Source: Streptomyces werraensis
Lineage (GTDB): Bacteria; Actinomycetota; Actinomycetes; Streptomycetales; Streptomycetaceae
DNA length: 64,000 nucleotides
NCBI GenBank assembly: GCA_014656175.1
Contig: BNBX01000001.1
Coordinates: 596,078-660,077 of the forward strand
Direction: 5' to 3'
Shown in pieces: positions 48,868 through 58,614 of this stretch (positions are counted from its first letter, which is position 1; the number at the start of each line of letters is the position of its first letter). The translations under genes and the position numbers were made by a program. A model generated the notes under the pieces. The model searched no databases and was not told where the DNA came from. It saw only the letters and a list, made by a program, of their open reading frames with translations.

Positions 48868-48917
48868 GAGGGGCGCGGGGAACTGCGCGACCAGCCACAG
48901 ACCACCCGCACCCGACG
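48868..48917 (+). repeat. Dispersed intergenic repeat, copy 5
   Basis: Core as at 1139, here with ACAGACCACCCGCACCCGACG following. It lies downstream of the MFS gene in the convergent gap before the RNase Z gene. Confidence 0.8.
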
Positions 48918-48965
48918 CTCCGGACCTGCCCGCAGCGGGAACGCGCCTGCCCACAGGCCACAGCG

Positions 48966-49015
48966 CCCTACAGGGGCGCGGGGAACTGCGCCCTACAGGG
49001 GCGCGGGGAACTGCG
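48966..49015 (+). repeat. Perfect 25-base tandem duplication inside the repeat cluster
   Basis: Bases 48966-48990 and 48991-49015 are identical. The unit carries the GGGGCGCGGGGAACTGCG core of the dispersed repeat, so one truncated copy has been duplicated next to a full copy. Confidence 0.85.
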
Positions 49016-49045
49016 CGACCAGCCACAGACCACCCGCACCCGGCG
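48996..49045 (+). repeat. Dispersed intergenic repeat, last copy
   Basis: A full-length copy with the same right flank as copy 5. It shares its first 20 bases with the second half of the tandem duplication at 48966-49015. Confidence 0.8.
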
Positions 49046-49080
49046 ACGCGGAGGTGCGCCCACCCGTGCCGGCCGGGCAG

Positions 49081-49989
49081 CTATGCGCGCCGCTTCGGTA
49101 GCTGGATGCGGTCCAGGTCCCTCGCCACCGTCAGGTCGCCCTCGTAGCCCGCCGCGCGCGCCTGGCGTTCGAACTCCGCCGGGTCCGTGTAGCGCTGGCT
49201 GAAGTGGGTCAGGACAAGGTGGCGGACGCCCGCCTCGCGGGCGACCCCTGCCGCCTGACCCGCCGTCAGGTGGCCGAACTCGACCGCCAGGGACTCGTCC
49301 TCGTCGAGGAACGTCGACTCGATCACCAGCATGTCGCAGCCCTCGGCCAGCGCGTACACGCCGTCGCACAGGCGGGTGTCCATGACGAACGCGAACCGCT
49401 GTCCGCGCCGGACCTCGCTGACGTCCTCCAGGGCGACGCCGTTCAAGGAACCCTCGCGCTGGAGGCGGCCGACGTCCGGCCCCTTGACGCCGTGCGCGGC
49501 GAGCCGGTCGGGCAGCATGCGGCGGCCGTCGGGTTCGACGATCCGGTAGCCGTACGCCTCGACGGGGTGGGAGAGCCGGCGCGCCTCCAGCGTGTAGCCG
49601 GGGGTGCGCACGAGCGGGCCGTCGGTGTCGACGGGGGCCTCGAGGAGGGCGACGGTCTCGCGGTAGGCGGTCGCGTACCGGAGCCGGTCGAAGAACCGCT
49701 GCCCGGAGCGCGGGTAGTGCGCGCTCACCGGGTGCGGCACCTTGTCGAGGTTGATCCGCTGGATCACCCCGGCGAGCCCCAGCGAGTGGTCGCCGTGGAA
49801 GTGGGTGACGCAGATCCGGTTGATGTCGTGCGCGGCGACCCCGGCGCGCAGCATCTGCCGCTGGGTGCCCTCGCCGGGGTCGAAGAGGAAGCCCTCGCCG
49901 TCCCAGCGCAGCAGGTAGCCGTTGTGGTTGCGGTGCCGGGTCGGGACCTGGCTGGCGGTGCCGAGCACCACCAGTTCACGGACGGACAA
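49081..49989 (-). CDS. rnz: Ribonuclease Z
   Basis: Metallo-beta-lactamase-fold endonuclease that trims tRNA 3' ends. The 302-residue protein has [17 protein letters not shown] at the start, HFHGDH at residues 63-68 (zinc motif), an [13 protein letters not shown] segment, DTRLCDG, ESTF and [10 protein letters not shown]. The start must be TTG 49989, as no ATG or GTG gives the full first strand. It begins 6 bases after the HIT gene stop, so the two are probably co-transcribed. Confidence 0.92.
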   Translation of the reverse strand: MSVRELVVLGTASQVPTRHRNHNGYLLRWDGEGFLFDPGEGTQRQMLRAGVAAHDINRICVTHFHGDHSLGLAGVIQRINLDKVPHPVSAHYPRSGQRFFDRLRYATAYRETVALLEAPVDTDGPLVRTPGYTLEARRLSHPVEAYGYRIVEPDGRRMLPDRLAAHGVKGPDVGRLQREGSLNGVALEDVSEVRRGQRFAFVMDTRLCDGVYALAEGCDMLVIESTFLDEDESLAVEFGHLTAGQAAGVAREAGVRHLVLTHFSQRYTDPAEFERQARAAGYEGDLTVARDLDRIQLPKRRA

Positions 49990-49995
49990 CGCGGC

Positions 49996-50349
49996 CTAGC
50001 CGGGGGGCCACTCGAGACCGCGCCCGCCCAGCACGTGGGCGTGCGCGTGCCACACGGTCTGGCCGGCGCCGCTGCCCGTGTTGAACACGATGCGGTAGCT
50101 CTCCAGCTTCTCCTGGTCCGCGACGGCCTGCGTCTCGCGCAGCACGTCCGCGGCGAGCCCCGGCGCCGCGGCGGCGAGGGCCGCGGCGTCCCTGTGGTGC
50201 GCCTTCGGGATCACCAGGACATGGGTGGGCGCCTGGGGGTTGATGTCACGGAACGCGACGGTCGTGTCCGTCTCCCGCACGATCGTCGCCGGGATGCTGC
50301 CCGCGACGATCTTGCAGAACAGACAGTCGTCCTGCGGTTCCCCTGCCAT
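49996..50349 (-). CDS. HIT-family nucleotide hydrolase
   Basis: A 117-residue HIT protein. CLFCKIVAGSIPATIVRETD is the usual start, with a CxxC zinc pair, and the active-site triad is WHAHAHVLGGR. HIT proteins hydrolyse nucleoside phosphoramidates or dinucleotides; the cellular substrate is unknown. It is upstream of rnz on the same strand. Confidence 0.92.
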   Translation of the reverse strand: MAGEPQDDCLFCKIVAGSIPATIVRETDTTVAFRDINPQAPTHVLVIPKAHHRDAAALAAAAPGLAADVLRETQAVADQEKLESYRIVFNTGSGAGQTVWHAHAHVLGGRGLEWPPG

Positions 50350-50427
50350 ACGCCCTCCTCGGCCCGGCGATCACTACAGGGGCATGCTACCGACCCGGCC
50401 CCGGCCCGTCGTGCCGCACGGGTGGGG

Positions 50428-53400
50428 TCACGACAGCTGCGGCGGCACCTTCGCCGGGGTCTCCTCCAGCGCCTCCAGCGCCAGCCGCACCGCCTCGTCG
50501 AGCTGGACGTCCCGCCCGGCCGCGTAGTCCTGCGGGCGCTGGACGACCTCGATGTCCGGGTCGACGCCGTGGTTCTCGACGTCCCAGCCGTAGCCCTCCA
50601 GCCAGAAGGCGTACTTGGGCTGGGTGACCAGCGTGCCGTCGACGAGCCGGTAGCGGCTGTCGATGCCGATGACGCCGCCCCAGGTGCGGGTGCCGACGAC
50701 GGGGCCGATGCCGAGCGCCTTGATCGCCGCGTTGACGATGTCCCCGTCGGATCCGGAGAACTCGTTGGCGACGGCGACGACGGGTCCCCGGGGCGCGTCG
50801 CGCGGGTAGCTCTCCGCGCGCATCCCGCGCGGCAGGTCCCAGCCGACGATCCGCCGGGCCAGCTTCTCCACCACGAGCTGCGAGGTGTGGCCGCCGCGGT
50901 TCTCCCGCACGTCCACGACCAGGCCCTCGCGCAGCACCTCCACGCGCAGGTCGCGGTGGATCTGCGCCCAGCCGGGCGCCTGCATGTCGGGGACGTGGAT
51001 GTAGCCGAGCCGGCCGCCGGACTTCTCCAGCACGTACGCCCGCCGGTCGGCGACCCAGGCGTGGTAGCGCAGCGGCTCCTCGTCGGCGAGCGGGACGACG
51101 ACGGCGTGCCGCGGCTCGCCCCCGCCGGCCGGTGACACGGTCAGCTCGACGGGTTTGCCGGCCGTGCCCACCAGCAGCGGCGCGGGACCGGTGACCGGGT
51201 CGACGGGCTGTCCGGCGACGGCGACGATCGCGTCGCCGGGACGGATCGCCACGCCGGGCGCGGCGAGCGGGGAGCGGGCCTCCGGGTCGGAGGTCTCGGC
51301 GGGCAGGATGCGGTCCACCCGCCAGCTGCCGTCCTCGTGCCGGGAGATGTCCGCGCCGAGGAGTCCCTGCCGGGCTCCGCCGCCGAAGCCGCCGCGCGGG
51401 GTGACGTAGGCGTGCGAGGTGCCGAGTTCGCCGTGCACCTCCCACAGCAGGTCCACCAGGTCGTCGTGGGTGGCCAGCCGGTCCAGGACGGGCCGGTAGC
51501 GGTCCAGCACCCCGTCCCAGTCGACGCCGCTCATGTCGGGACGCCAGAAGTTGTCCCGCATGATGCGGCCGTTCTCCTCGAACATCTGCCGCCACTCGGC
51601 GGACGGGTCGACGAACTGCCGCACCCGCGCCAGGTCGACGGTGATGTTGCTGTCGCTGTCGTCGTCGGAGGAGGCGCGCCGGTCGCTGGGCACGACCTTG
51701 AGGCGCCCGTCGGTCCACAGCAGCACCCGCTTGCCGTCGCCGCTGACCTCGAAGTGGTCGGCGTCCACGGCGAGGTGCTCGATCCGCTGCTGGGCGAGGT
51801 CGTAGCGCTCCAGGTCGGTCTTGGGGTCCGGGTCGTCGGGCGTGGCCCGGGACGCCCCGAGCACGCCGCGCACCGGGTGGCGCAGCCACAGCACGCCGTC
51901 CTTGGCTGCGCGCAGGTTGCTGTAGCGGGCGGCCTCGACCGGGAACGGCACGATGCGGTCGGCGAGCCCGTCGAGGTCGATGCGGGTGGTGGGGGTGCCC
52001 TCGCTGTCGGGGGTCTCGTCCCGGTCGGGGGTCTCGAAGGGACGGCCGTGCCGCTGCGGCCCGAACGGCGACGGGGTGGCCGCCGCCAGCGTGATCAGGT
52101 ACGGCCGTGCGCCCTCGACGAAGGCCAGGTCGAAGACGTGCTCGTCGTAGACCGGGTCGAAGGAGCGGGTGGACAGGAACGCGAGGTGCTTGCCGTCGAG
52201 GGTGAAGGCGGGCGCGTAGTCCTGGAAGCGCAGCGGGGTCGCCTCGGTGACCGACAGGTCGGTGGTGTTGGCGAGCTTGATCTGGCTGAGCGGGCGCGGG
52301 CCGGGGTGGGACCAGGCGAGCCAGGTGGAGTCGGGCGAGAAGACCAGCCCGGAGACGTCGCCGTCCTCGCTGCGGTCGACCTCGCGGACCTCGCCGGTCT
52401 CCCGCTCGACGAGCAGGACGCGGCCGTCGTGCGAGGCGATCGCGGCGCGGCTGCCGTCGGGCGCCATCGCCAGGCCCACGACCCTGCCGAGCTGTCCGGC
52501 GGCCAGCCGGCGCGGGGTGGCGCCGGGGGCCGGTCCGGTGGCGGGGGCGAACTCCAGGGCGTCGTCGCCCTCGGCGTCCGTCACCCACACCACCCATTCC
52601 TCGCCGTCCGCGCGGAAGGTGCGCGGGCGCCGGGCGCGGACGCCCGGGGTGGCGGCGAGCGCACGGGCGGGTCCGGAGCGGTGGGTGACCCAGTGCACGG
52701 TGCCGCGTACGCAGACGGCGCTGCCGCGCGCGGTGTGGTCGGGGGACGCGGAGCCGAACCAGCGGGCCGCGTTCACCGGGAACGGCTGGAGGTCGACGCG
52801 CTGCCCGCCGAGCCGGACGTCGAGGCGGCGCGGCTCGGCGGTGTCGAGGTCGTCGAGGATCCACAGCTCGCCGGCACCGGACCAGACGACCCGGGTGCCG
52901 TCGGTGGCGGCGTGACGGGCGTAGAACCCTCCCCCACTCTCGGCTTCGCTCGAGCGGGAGGTGCCCCCGAGCGGGGTGTGGCGGCGCAGGTCGGAGCCGT
53001 CGGCGAGGGAGGAGTACAGCGCGCCCGTGCCCTCGTGGTCGGAGAGGAAAGCGATCCTGTCCCCCGCCCACAGCGGGTACTCGATGTTCCCGTCGAGGTC
53101 CGCGTGCAGCCGGACGAACTCGCCGTCGCCCTCCCGGTCGATCCACAGCTTGCCCGCGGTGCCGCCCCGGTACCGCTTCCAGGCGGCGGCCTCGCGGCCC
53201 ATCGTCGCGGACAGCAGCACCGTGTGCGGGCCCGCGGCGACCTCGCCGACCGGCCCGTACGGAAGCGTCTCGGCGGGTCCGCCGTCGAGCGGCACGGCGC
53301 GCGCCCAGGTGCGGCGCAGGCCGGCCTGGCCATGCGTGCTCAGCACGAGGACCCGGCCGTCCGCGGTCCAGCCGCGGACCTGGGTCTTCATGCTGCCCCA

Positions 53401-53670
53401 GTGGGTGAGCCGCCGGGCGGGGCCGCCGTCGACGGGGGCGACGTGCACCTCGGGCGCGCCGTCGCGGGTGGAGGTCCAGGCGACGGTGGTGCCGTCCGGG
53501 GAGATCCGGGGATGGTTCACCGGCACGTTGTCCGCGCTGACCCGCCAGGCGCGGCCGCCGTCGAGCGGGGCGAGCCACACGTCGTCCTCGGCGGTGAAGG
53601 CGACCAACTCGCCGCGCAGATGCGGAAAACGGAGGTATGCGCTGGATGCGACCGATGCAGGCTGTGTCAC
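50428..53670 (-). CDS. Tricorn-like S41 serine protease
   Basis: A 1080-residue cytoplasmic protease. Two beta-propellers take up residues about 1-660 (AFTAEDDVWLAPLDGGRAWR, MAPDGSRAAIASHDGRVLLV, DGKHLAFLSTRSFDPVYDEHVF). A core domain and PDZ domain follow, then the S41 catalytic part with HGELGTSHAY (His), NEFSGSDGD (Ser) and a late Asp/Glu region. Tricorn degrades peptides made by the proteasome in archaea, and Streptomyces carries bacterial homologues. A GC-rich palindromic repeat at 52928-52969 is carried in frame within the first propeller. Confidence 0.9.
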   Translation of the reverse strand: MTQPASVASSAYLRFPHLRGELVAFTAEDDVWLAPLDGGRAWRVSADNVPVNHPRISPDGTTVAWTSTRDGAPEVHVAPVDGGPARRLTHWGSMKTQVRGWTADGRVLVLSTHGQAGLRRTWARAVPLDGGPAETLPYGPVGEVAAGPHTVLLSATMGREAAAWKRYRGGTAGKLWIDREGDGEFVRLHADLDGNIEYPLWAGDRIAFLSDHEGTGALYSSLADGSDLRRHTPLGGTSRSSEAESGGGFYARHAATDGTRVVWSGAGELWILDDLDTAEPRRLDVRLGGQRVDLQPFPVNAARWFGSASPDHTARGSAVCVRGTVHWVTHRSGPARALAATPGVRARRPRTFRADGEEWVVWVTDAEGDDALEFAPATGPAPGATPRRLAAGQLGRVVGLAMAPDGSRAAIASHDGRVLLVERETGEVREVDRSEDGDVSGLVFSPDSTWLAWSHPGPRPLSQIKLANTTDLSVTEATPLRFQDYAPAFTLDGKHLAFLSTRSFDPVYDEHVFDLAFVEGARPYLITLAAATPSPFGPQRHGRPFETPDRDETPDSEGTPTTRIDLDGLADRIVPFPVEAARYSNLRAAKDGVLWLRHPVRGVLGASRATPDDPDPKTDLERYDLAQQRIEHLAVDADHFEVSGDGKRVLLWTDGRLKVVPSDRRASSDDDSDSNITVDLARVRQFVDPSAEWRQMFEENGRIMRDNFWRPDMSGVDWDGVLDRYRPVLDRLATHDDLVDLLWEVHGELGTSHAYVTPRGGFGGGARQGLLGADISRHEDGSWRVDRILPAETSDPEARSPLAAPGVAIRPGDAIVAVAGQPVDPVTGPAPLLVGTAGKPVELTVSPAGGGEPRHAVVVPLADEEPLRYHAWVADRRAYVLEKSGGRLGYIHVPDMQAPGWAQIHRDLRVEVLREGLVVDVRENRGGHTSQLVVEKLARRIVGWDLPRGMRAESYPRDAPRGPVVAVANEFSGSDGDIVNAAIKALGIGPVVGTRTWGGVIGIDSRYRLVDGTLVTQPKYAFWLEGYGWDVENHGVDPDIEVVQRPQDYAAGRDVQLDEAVRLALEALEETPAKVPPQLS
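52928..52969. repeat. Dispersed palindromic repeat inside the tricorn-like gene
   Basis: The stretch CTCCCCCACTCTCGGCTTCG, then CTCGAGCGGGAGG and a G/C-rich end, closely resembles a repeat common between Streptomyces genes. Here it lies within the coding sequence and adds GTSRSSEAESGGG in frame. Confidence 0.55.
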
Positions 53671-53715
53671 CCGGTCACCCTATGGGCGCGCGTGCGGTCC
53701 GGCCAGAGGTTCCGA

Positions 53716-54258
53716 TCACTTGCCCTCGACGGGGCGACAGGACGGGTACTGGTCGCACCACACCGTGGTGGTGACGGTCACGGTGACGGTGGGCCGGGGG
53801 CCCCGCTGCGTCGGTTCGCCCACGCGCGGCGGGCTCTTGGAGTCGCAGTCGCCCAGTCCCTCGACGCGGAACACCTGCCGGCCGTCCACCTTCGCGGTGA
53901 TGTCCCCACGAACGCAGGCGTTGTTGACGGCGTGGGTGACCCGTCCGGTGACGGTGATCTCCTTGCCGCCCTCGGTCTCGCCCTCGCAGTCGACCGAGGC
54001 GGCGGTCTCCTGAGACGCCGGCGACGCGGACCTGTCCCGGTCCCCGAAGGACGCGGTGCAGGTGAGCCAGCGGACCTTGTCCTTCTGGCGGTTGAGCTCC
54101 TTGGTCACGGTCCCGTCGGTGGTGATCGCCACGGCGGCGGAGCTGAGGCTGCCGCCTTCGCACGCGGTCACGCCGGTGACCGCGGCCACGGCGAAACCGG
54201 CGGCAAGTGCGAGCCGCCGCCCTCGTGTTCCCCGCGGGAACCTCGTCATCGCCCCCAT
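53716..54258 (-). CDS. Secreted lipoprotein of unknown function
   Basis: A protein of about 180 residues. The N-terminus MTRFPRGTRGRRLALAAGFA leads to a lipobox-like VTAC, so the mature protein starts at Cys. The rest (EITVTGRVTHAVNNACVRGDITAKVDG, QVFRVEGLGDCDSK) is beta-rich with several Cys. The tail is Thr/Val-rich (RPTVTVTVTTTVWCDQYP). Possible starts are ATG 54258 or ATG 54249. The Cys pairs suggest a disulfide-stabilised outer domain. I do not recognise the family. Confidence 0.78.
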   Translation of the reverse strand: MGAMTRFPRGTRGRRLALAAGFAVAAVTGVTACEGGSLSSAAVAITTDGTVTKELNRQKDKVRWLTCTASFGDRDRSASPASQETAASVDCEGETEGGKEITVTGRVTHAVNNACVRGDITAKVDGRQVFRVEGLGDCDSKSPPRVGEPTQRGPRPTVTVTVTTTVWCDQYPSCRPVEGK

Positions 54259-54372
54259 GCAGGGCAGCGTGCCACTGCCGCTCGCGCGGCGGTAGGGCGC
54301 ATTGGGCCACGTGTGCCTCGACAAGCCCCTCCGGCGTTCGGGGAGCGGGGTCCGCGACGGAGCCCTCCGGCC

Positions 54373-55113
54373 TCAGGACCAGCGGCCGGTACGGCCGAGC
54401 AGCAGCGCCGCCGCGGCGGTTCCCGCCGTGGACGTCCGCAGCACACTCCGCCCCAGGCGGTACGCCCGCGCCCCGACGCTCTCGAACAGCGCCAGCTCCT
54501 CGGGTGACACCCCGCCTTCGGGTCCGACGACCAGCACGACGTCCCCCGTGTCCGGCAACGGGACCGAGGCCAACGGCTCCGTTCCGGATTCGTGCAGCAC
54601 CGCCGCGAACCGCGCTTCGGCGAGAAGTGAGGCAACCTGCTTGCTCGTCGCCGCGTCAGCGACCTCCGGGAACCGCACCCGGCGGGACTGCTTGCCCGCC
54701 TCCCGGGCGGTGGCCCGCCACTTGGCGAGGGACTTGGCGCCCCGCTCGCCCTTCCACTGCGTGATGCAGCGCGAGGCGGACCACGGCACGATCGCGTCGA
54801 CGCCGACCTCGGTCATGGTCTCCACGGCCAGCTCGCCCCGGTCGCCCTTGGGCAGCGCCTGCACGACGGTCAGCCGGGGCGTCTCCACCGGCTCCTCGAC
54901 GACCTCGCCGAGCCGGACGATCAGCCGGTCCTTGCCCTCGGTGCCGTCCACCTCGCCGGCGGCCCAGCGGCCCGCGCCGTCGGTGAGGACGACCTCCTCG
55001 CCGGCCCGCAGCCGCTTCACGGCGACGGCGTGCCGGCCCTCGGGGCCTTCGAGGACGTAGCGGCCGGTGCCGTGCGTGTCGAAGTCGTCGACGACGAAGA
55101 CGGGGGCGGTCAT
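54373..55113 (-). CDS. rsmE: 16S rRNA (uracil-1498-N3)-methyltransferase
   Basis: SPOUT-class (knotted) methyltransferase of 246 residues. The PUA-like N-terminal part (VLEGPEGRHAVAVKRLRAGEEVVLTDGAG) is followed by the trefoil-knot domain with ALPKGDRGELAVETMTEVGVDAIVPW, VVLVVGPEGGVSPEEL and LGRSVLRTSTAGTAA. ATG 55113 is chosen because GGAGGT lies 5 bases upstream. It overlaps the end of the nitronate-monooxygenase-like gene by 4 bases, so the two are coupled. Confidence 0.94.
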   Translation of the reverse strand: MTAPVFVVDDFDTHGTGRYVLEGPEGRHAVAVKRLRAGEEVVLTDGAGRWAAGEVDGTEGKDRLIVRLGEVVEEPVETPRLTVVQALPKGDRGELAVETMTEVGVDAIVPWSASRCITQWKGERGAKSLAKWRATAREAGKQSRRVRFPEVADAATSKQVASLLAEARFAAVLHESGTEPLASVPLPDTGDVVLVVGPEGGVSPEELALFESVGARAYRLGRSVLRTSTAGTAAAALLLGRTGRWS

Positions 55114-56183
55114 CGGGCACCTCCGGCCGACAACGCTGTCCGGGCGGCGGCCAGTTCGGCGACCAGGACCTCCACCAGCTGTCCGGCGGGCAGCTCGCGG
55201 GCCATCCGGTGCCCCTGTCCCGCCCACAGCGCGAGGCCCTGTGCGTCCCCGGCCTTCGCGGCGGCCTTGCGCAGCGGCGCGGTGAGGTGGTGGACCTCCG
55301 GGTACGCGGCGGGCGCGTACGGCCCGTGCTCGCGCAGGAAGCGGTTGACCAGGGCGCGCGCCGGGCGGCCCGTGAAGGCGCGGGTCAGCTCGGTGCGGAC
55401 GAAGAGGGGGTTGGTGAGGGCCTGCTTGTGCAGGGCGTGCGCGCCGGACTCATGGGCGGTGACGAAGGCGGTGCCCAGCTGCGCCGCGCTCGCGCCGGCG
55501 GCGAGGACGGCGGCGATCTGGCCGCCGCGCATGATGCCGCCGGCGGCGACGATCGGGATGCCGACGGACTCGCGGACCTGGGCGACCAGGGACAGCAGTC
55601 CGACGCCGCTGCCGTCCGTCTCGGGGACGTCCCGGTGGGTGCCCTGGTGGCCCCCGGCCTCGACGCCCTGGGCGATCACCACGTCGGCGCCGGCCCGTTC
55701 CACGGCGCGTGCCTCCTCGGCGGTCGTCGCGGTGACGAAGGTGAGGGTGCCGACGCGGTGCAGCGAGTCGATCACCTCGCGGGCCGGCACGCCGAAGTGG
55801 AACGACACGACCGGCACGGGGTTGTCGAGCAGCACGGCGAGCTTGGCGTCGTAGCCGTCGTCGCGGCCGCTCTCGGGGTCGCCCAGCTCGGTCTCGTACC
55901 AGGAGGCCTCGCCGGCCAGCTGGTGGGCGTAGACGTCGACGGCGGCCGGGTCGGCCGTCTCGGGCTGGGGCAGGAAGAGGTTGACGCCGAAGGGGCGGGA
56001 GGTGAGTCCCCGCAACTGCTTGATCTCCTGGTACATCCCGTCCGCGGTCTTGTACCCGGCGGCCAGGAAACCGAGCCCGCCCGCGTCGGACACGGCGGCG
56101 GCGAGCTGCGGCACCGATACGCCGCCCGCCATGGGCGCCTGCACGATCGGGTGCGGGAAGAGATCGGTCAGTACGGAGGACAT
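55110..56183 (-). CDS. Nitronate monooxygenase-like FMN protein
   Basis: A 357-residue FMN-binding barrel. The start PIVQAPMAGGVSVPQLAAAVSDAGGLGFLAAGY, the segment VIAQGVEAGGHQGTH and VAAGGIMRGGQIAAVLAAGASAAQLGTAF match nitronate monooxygenase (2-nitropropane dioxygenase family). It probably detoxifies nitronates. The catalytic His of EAGGHQG is present. Its ending overlaps the start of rsmE. Confidence 0.9.
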   Translation of the reverse strand: MSSVLTDLFPHPIVQAPMAGGVSVPQLAAAVSDAGGLGFLAAGYKTADGMYQEIKQLRGLTSRPFGVNLFLPQPETADPAAVDVYAHQLAGEASWYETELGDPESGRDDGYDAKLAVLLDNPVPVVSFHFGVPAREVIDSLHRVGTLTFVTATTAEEARAVERAGADVVIAQGVEAGGHQGTHRDVPETDGSGVGLLSLVAQVRESVGIPIVAAGGIMRGGQIAAVLAAGASAAQLGTAFVTAHESGAHALHKQALTNPLFVRTELTRAFTGRPARALVNRFLREHGPYAPAAYPEVHHLTAPLRKAAAKAGDAQGLALWAGQGHRMARELPAGQLVEVLVAELAAARTALSAGGAR

Positions 56184-56295
56184 GACCGCATGTTGTCACG
56201 TCCCCCGACCAACTCCGAATTGGCCCTTCCCCTTGGCATAAGCCACTTTTCACCGGGCCGCCGACCACGCCGGCGCCCCCTCGCGCGGGACGGGA

Positions 56296-57435
56296 TCAAC
56301 GCCCGTTGAACGCGTCCTTCAACCGCGAGAACAGCCCCTGCTGCCCCGGCTGGAACTGCCCCGTGGGCCGTTCCTCGCCGCGCAGCTTGGCCAGTTCGCG
56401 GAGGAGGCGCTCCTGCTCCGGGTCCAGCTTGGTCGGGGTCTGCACCTCGACGTGCACGATGAGGTCGCCCCGGCCGCCGCCGCGCAGGTGCGTGACGCCC
56501 CGGCCGTGCAGCGGGATCGACTGGCCGGACTGGGTGCCGGGCCGGATGTCGACCTCCTCCATGCCGTCCAGCGTCTCCAGCGGCACCTTGGTGCCGAGCG
56601 CCGCCGCGGTCATCGGGATGGTGACCGTGCAGTGCAGGTCGTCCCCGCGCCGCTGGAACGTCGGGTGGGGCAGCTCGTGGATCTCCACGTACAGGTCGCC
56701 GGCGGGACCGCCGCCGGGGCCGACCTCGCCCTCGCCCGCCAGCTGGATCCGCGTGCCGTTGTCGACACCGGCCGGGATCTTGACCGTGAGCGTGCGGCGG
56801 GAGCGGACCCGGCCGTCGCCCGCGCACTCCGGGCAGGGCGTGGGCACGACCGTGCCGAAGCCCTGGCACTGGGGGCAGGGGCGCGAGGTCATGACCTGGC
56901 CCAGGAAGGACCGGGTGACCTGCGAGACCTCACCGCGGCCGCGGCACATGTCGCAGGTCTGCGCGGTGGTGCCGGGCGCCGCGCCCTCGCCGCTGCACGT
57001 GGTGCAGACGACGGCCGTGTCGACCTGGATGTCCTTGGTCGTGCCGAAGGCGGCCTCGTCCAGCTCCACCTCGATCCGGATCATCGCGTCCTGGCCGCGG
57101 CGGGTGCGCGAGCGCGGTCCGCGCTGCGACGCCGTGCCGAAGAACGCGTCCATGATGTCGGAGAAGTTGCCGAAGCCCCCGGCCCCGAAGCCGCCCGCGC
57201 CGCCGGCGCCGCCGGACTGCGAGAGCGGATCGCCGCCGAGGTCGTAGACCTGCTTCTTCTGCGGGTCCGACAGCACCTCGTAGGCGGCGTTGATCTCCTT
57301 GAACCGCTCCTGGGTCTTCGGATCCGGATTGACGTCCGGATGCAGCTCGCGGGCGAGCCGCCGGAAGGCCTTCTTGATCTCTTCCTGCGACGCGTCGCGG
57401 CGTACGCCGAGTACGGCGTAGTAGTCCGTGGCCAC
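56296..57435 (-). CDS. dnaJ: Chaperone protein DnaJ
   Basis: Hsp40 co-chaperone that stimulates DnaK. The 379-residue protein has the J domain with HPD at residues 32-34, a Gly-rich linker ([17 protein letters not shown]), and four zinc-binding repeats ([32 protein letters not shown]) followed by the substrate domain. GTG 57435 comes directly after the hrcA stop (TAG-GTG), so the genes are one operon. Heat-shock control by HrcA at the CIRCE site is expected. This is likely a second dnaJ, away from dnaK. Confidence 0.95.
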   Translation of the reverse strand: MATDYYAVLGVRRDASQEEIKKAFRRLARELHPDVNPDPKTQERFKEINAAYEVLSDPQKKQVYDLGGDPLSQSGGAGGAGGFGAGGFGNFSDIMDAFFGTASQRGPRSRTRRGQDAMIRIEVELDEAAFGTTKDIQVDTAVVCTTCSGEGAAPGTTAQTCDMCRGRGEVSQVTRSFLGQVMTSRPCPQCQGFGTVVPTPCPECAGDGRVRSRRTLTVKIPAGVDNGTRIQLAGEGEVGPGGGPAGDLYVEIHELPHPTFQRRGDDLHCTVTIPMTAAALGTKVPLETLDGMEEVDIRPGTQSGQSIPLHGRGVTHLRGGGRGDLIVHVEVQTPTKLDPEQERLLRELAKLRGEERPTGQFQPGQQGLFSRLKDAFNGR

Positions 57436-58452
57436 CTATGACTCCGCCAGGATCTGTCCGACGTACCGTGCCACTGCGCGTACCGCTCCCATCGTTCCGG
57501 GGTAGTCCATGCGGGTCGGTCCGACCACGCCGAGCTTGGCGACAGCCTCGCCGCCCGAACCGTAGCCGACCGACACGACGGACGTGGAGTTGAGTCCTTC
57601 GTGGGCGTTCTCGTGACCGATCCGTACGGTCACACCCGGATCCTTCGCCTCGCCGAGCAGCTTGAGGAGCACGACCTGCTCCTCCAGCGCCTCAAGGACG
57701 GGCCGGATCGTGAGGGGGAAGTCGTGGCCGAAGCGGGTGAGGTTGGCGGTACCGCCGATCATCAGCCGCTCCTCGTTCTCCTCGACGAGCGTCTCCAGGA
57801 GAGTGGAGAGCACCGTGGAGACCGTACCGCGGTCGTCGGCCTCGAAGGCTTCCGGGAGGTCCTCCACCAGACTCGGCACATCGGTGAACCGGCGGCCCGC
57901 GACCCGGCTGTTGAGCCGCGCCCGCAGGTCGGCCAGGGACGCCTCGCCGAACGGCGCCGGGCAGTCGACCATGCGCTGCTCGACCCGGCCGGTGTCGGTG
58001 ATCAGCACCAGCATCAGCCGCGCCGGGGCGAGGGACAGCAGCTCCACGTGCCGCACCGTCGAACGGGTCAGCGAGGGGTACTGCACCACGGCGACCTGCC
58101 GGGTGAGCTGCGCGAGCAGCCGCACCGTGCGGGCCACGACGTCGTCGAGGTCGACGGCGCCCTCGAGGAAGTTCTGGATGGCCCGCCGCTCGGGCGGGCT
58201 CATCGGCTTGACGCCGGCCAGCTTGTCGACGAACAGCCGGTAGCCCTTGTCGGTGGGGATGCGCCCGGCGCTGGTGTGCGGCTGGGCGATGAAGCCCTCC
58301 TCCTCCAGGGCCGCCATGTCGTTGCGCACGGTGGCCGGGGAGACGCCGAGGTTGTGCCGCTCGGTGAGGGCCTTCGACCCCACGGGCTCCTCGGTGCCCA
58401 CGTAGTCCTGGACGATCGCGCGCAACACCTGGAGCCTGCGTTCACTGAGCAT
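57436..58452 (-). CDS. hrcA: Heat-inducible transcription repressor HrcA
   Basis: Repressor of heat-shock operons, folded by GroEL. The 338-residue protein has the winged helix [15 protein letters not shown] and [31 protein letters not shown] near the N-terminus, a GAF-like middle and a C-terminal dimer domain. ATG 58452 follows GGAGGT. It is transcribed with dnaJ and carries its own operator upstream (CIRCE at 58491). Confidence 0.95.
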   Translation of the reverse strand: MLSERRLQVLRAIVQDYVGTEEPVGSKALTERHNLGVSPATVRNDMAALEEEGFIAQPHTSAGRIPTDKGYRLFVDKLAGVKPMSPPERRAIQNFLEGAVDLDDVVARTVRLLAQLTRQVAVVQYPSLTRSTVRHVELLSLAPARLMLVLITDTGRVEQRMVDCPAPFGEASLADLRARLNSRVAGRRFTDVPSLVEDLPEAFEADDRGTVSTVLSTLLETLVEENEERLMIGGTANLTRFGHDFPLTIRPVLEALEEQVVLLKLLGEAKDPGVTVRIGHENAHEGLNSTSVVSVGYGSGGEAVAKLGVVGPTRMDYPGTMGAVRAVARYVGQILAES

Positions 58453-58490
58453 CGCGCACACCTCCAGCTGGCTTCCGCCCGGTAACGACT

Positions 58491-58517
58491 CTGGCACTCT
58501 TCGCACGCGAGTGCCAG
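58491..58517. promoter_or_regulatory. CIRCE operator of the hrcA-dnaJ operon
   Basis: CTGGCACTC, nine bases, GAGTGCCAG: perfect 9-base arms and the 9-base spacer of the CIRCE element (consensus TTAGCACTC-N9-GAGTGCTAA). It lies 39 bases before the hrcA start, as expected for autoregulation. Confidence 0.9.
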
Positions 58518-58614
58518 ACTTCCCCGGCCCAGTGTACGGCCGGGGGGTACGACGTCGGCAAGGCCGGTCCGCGCCGTGGTGCCGGGTGACGTCGTCCCCG
58601 CTAGCGTCCCGGTC

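Noticed and set aside
58602..58607. TAGCGT as -10 box of the MBL gene
   Set aside because: Plausible for a leaderless transcript, but no matching -35 is visible, so it was mentioned with the gene rather than listed as a promoter.
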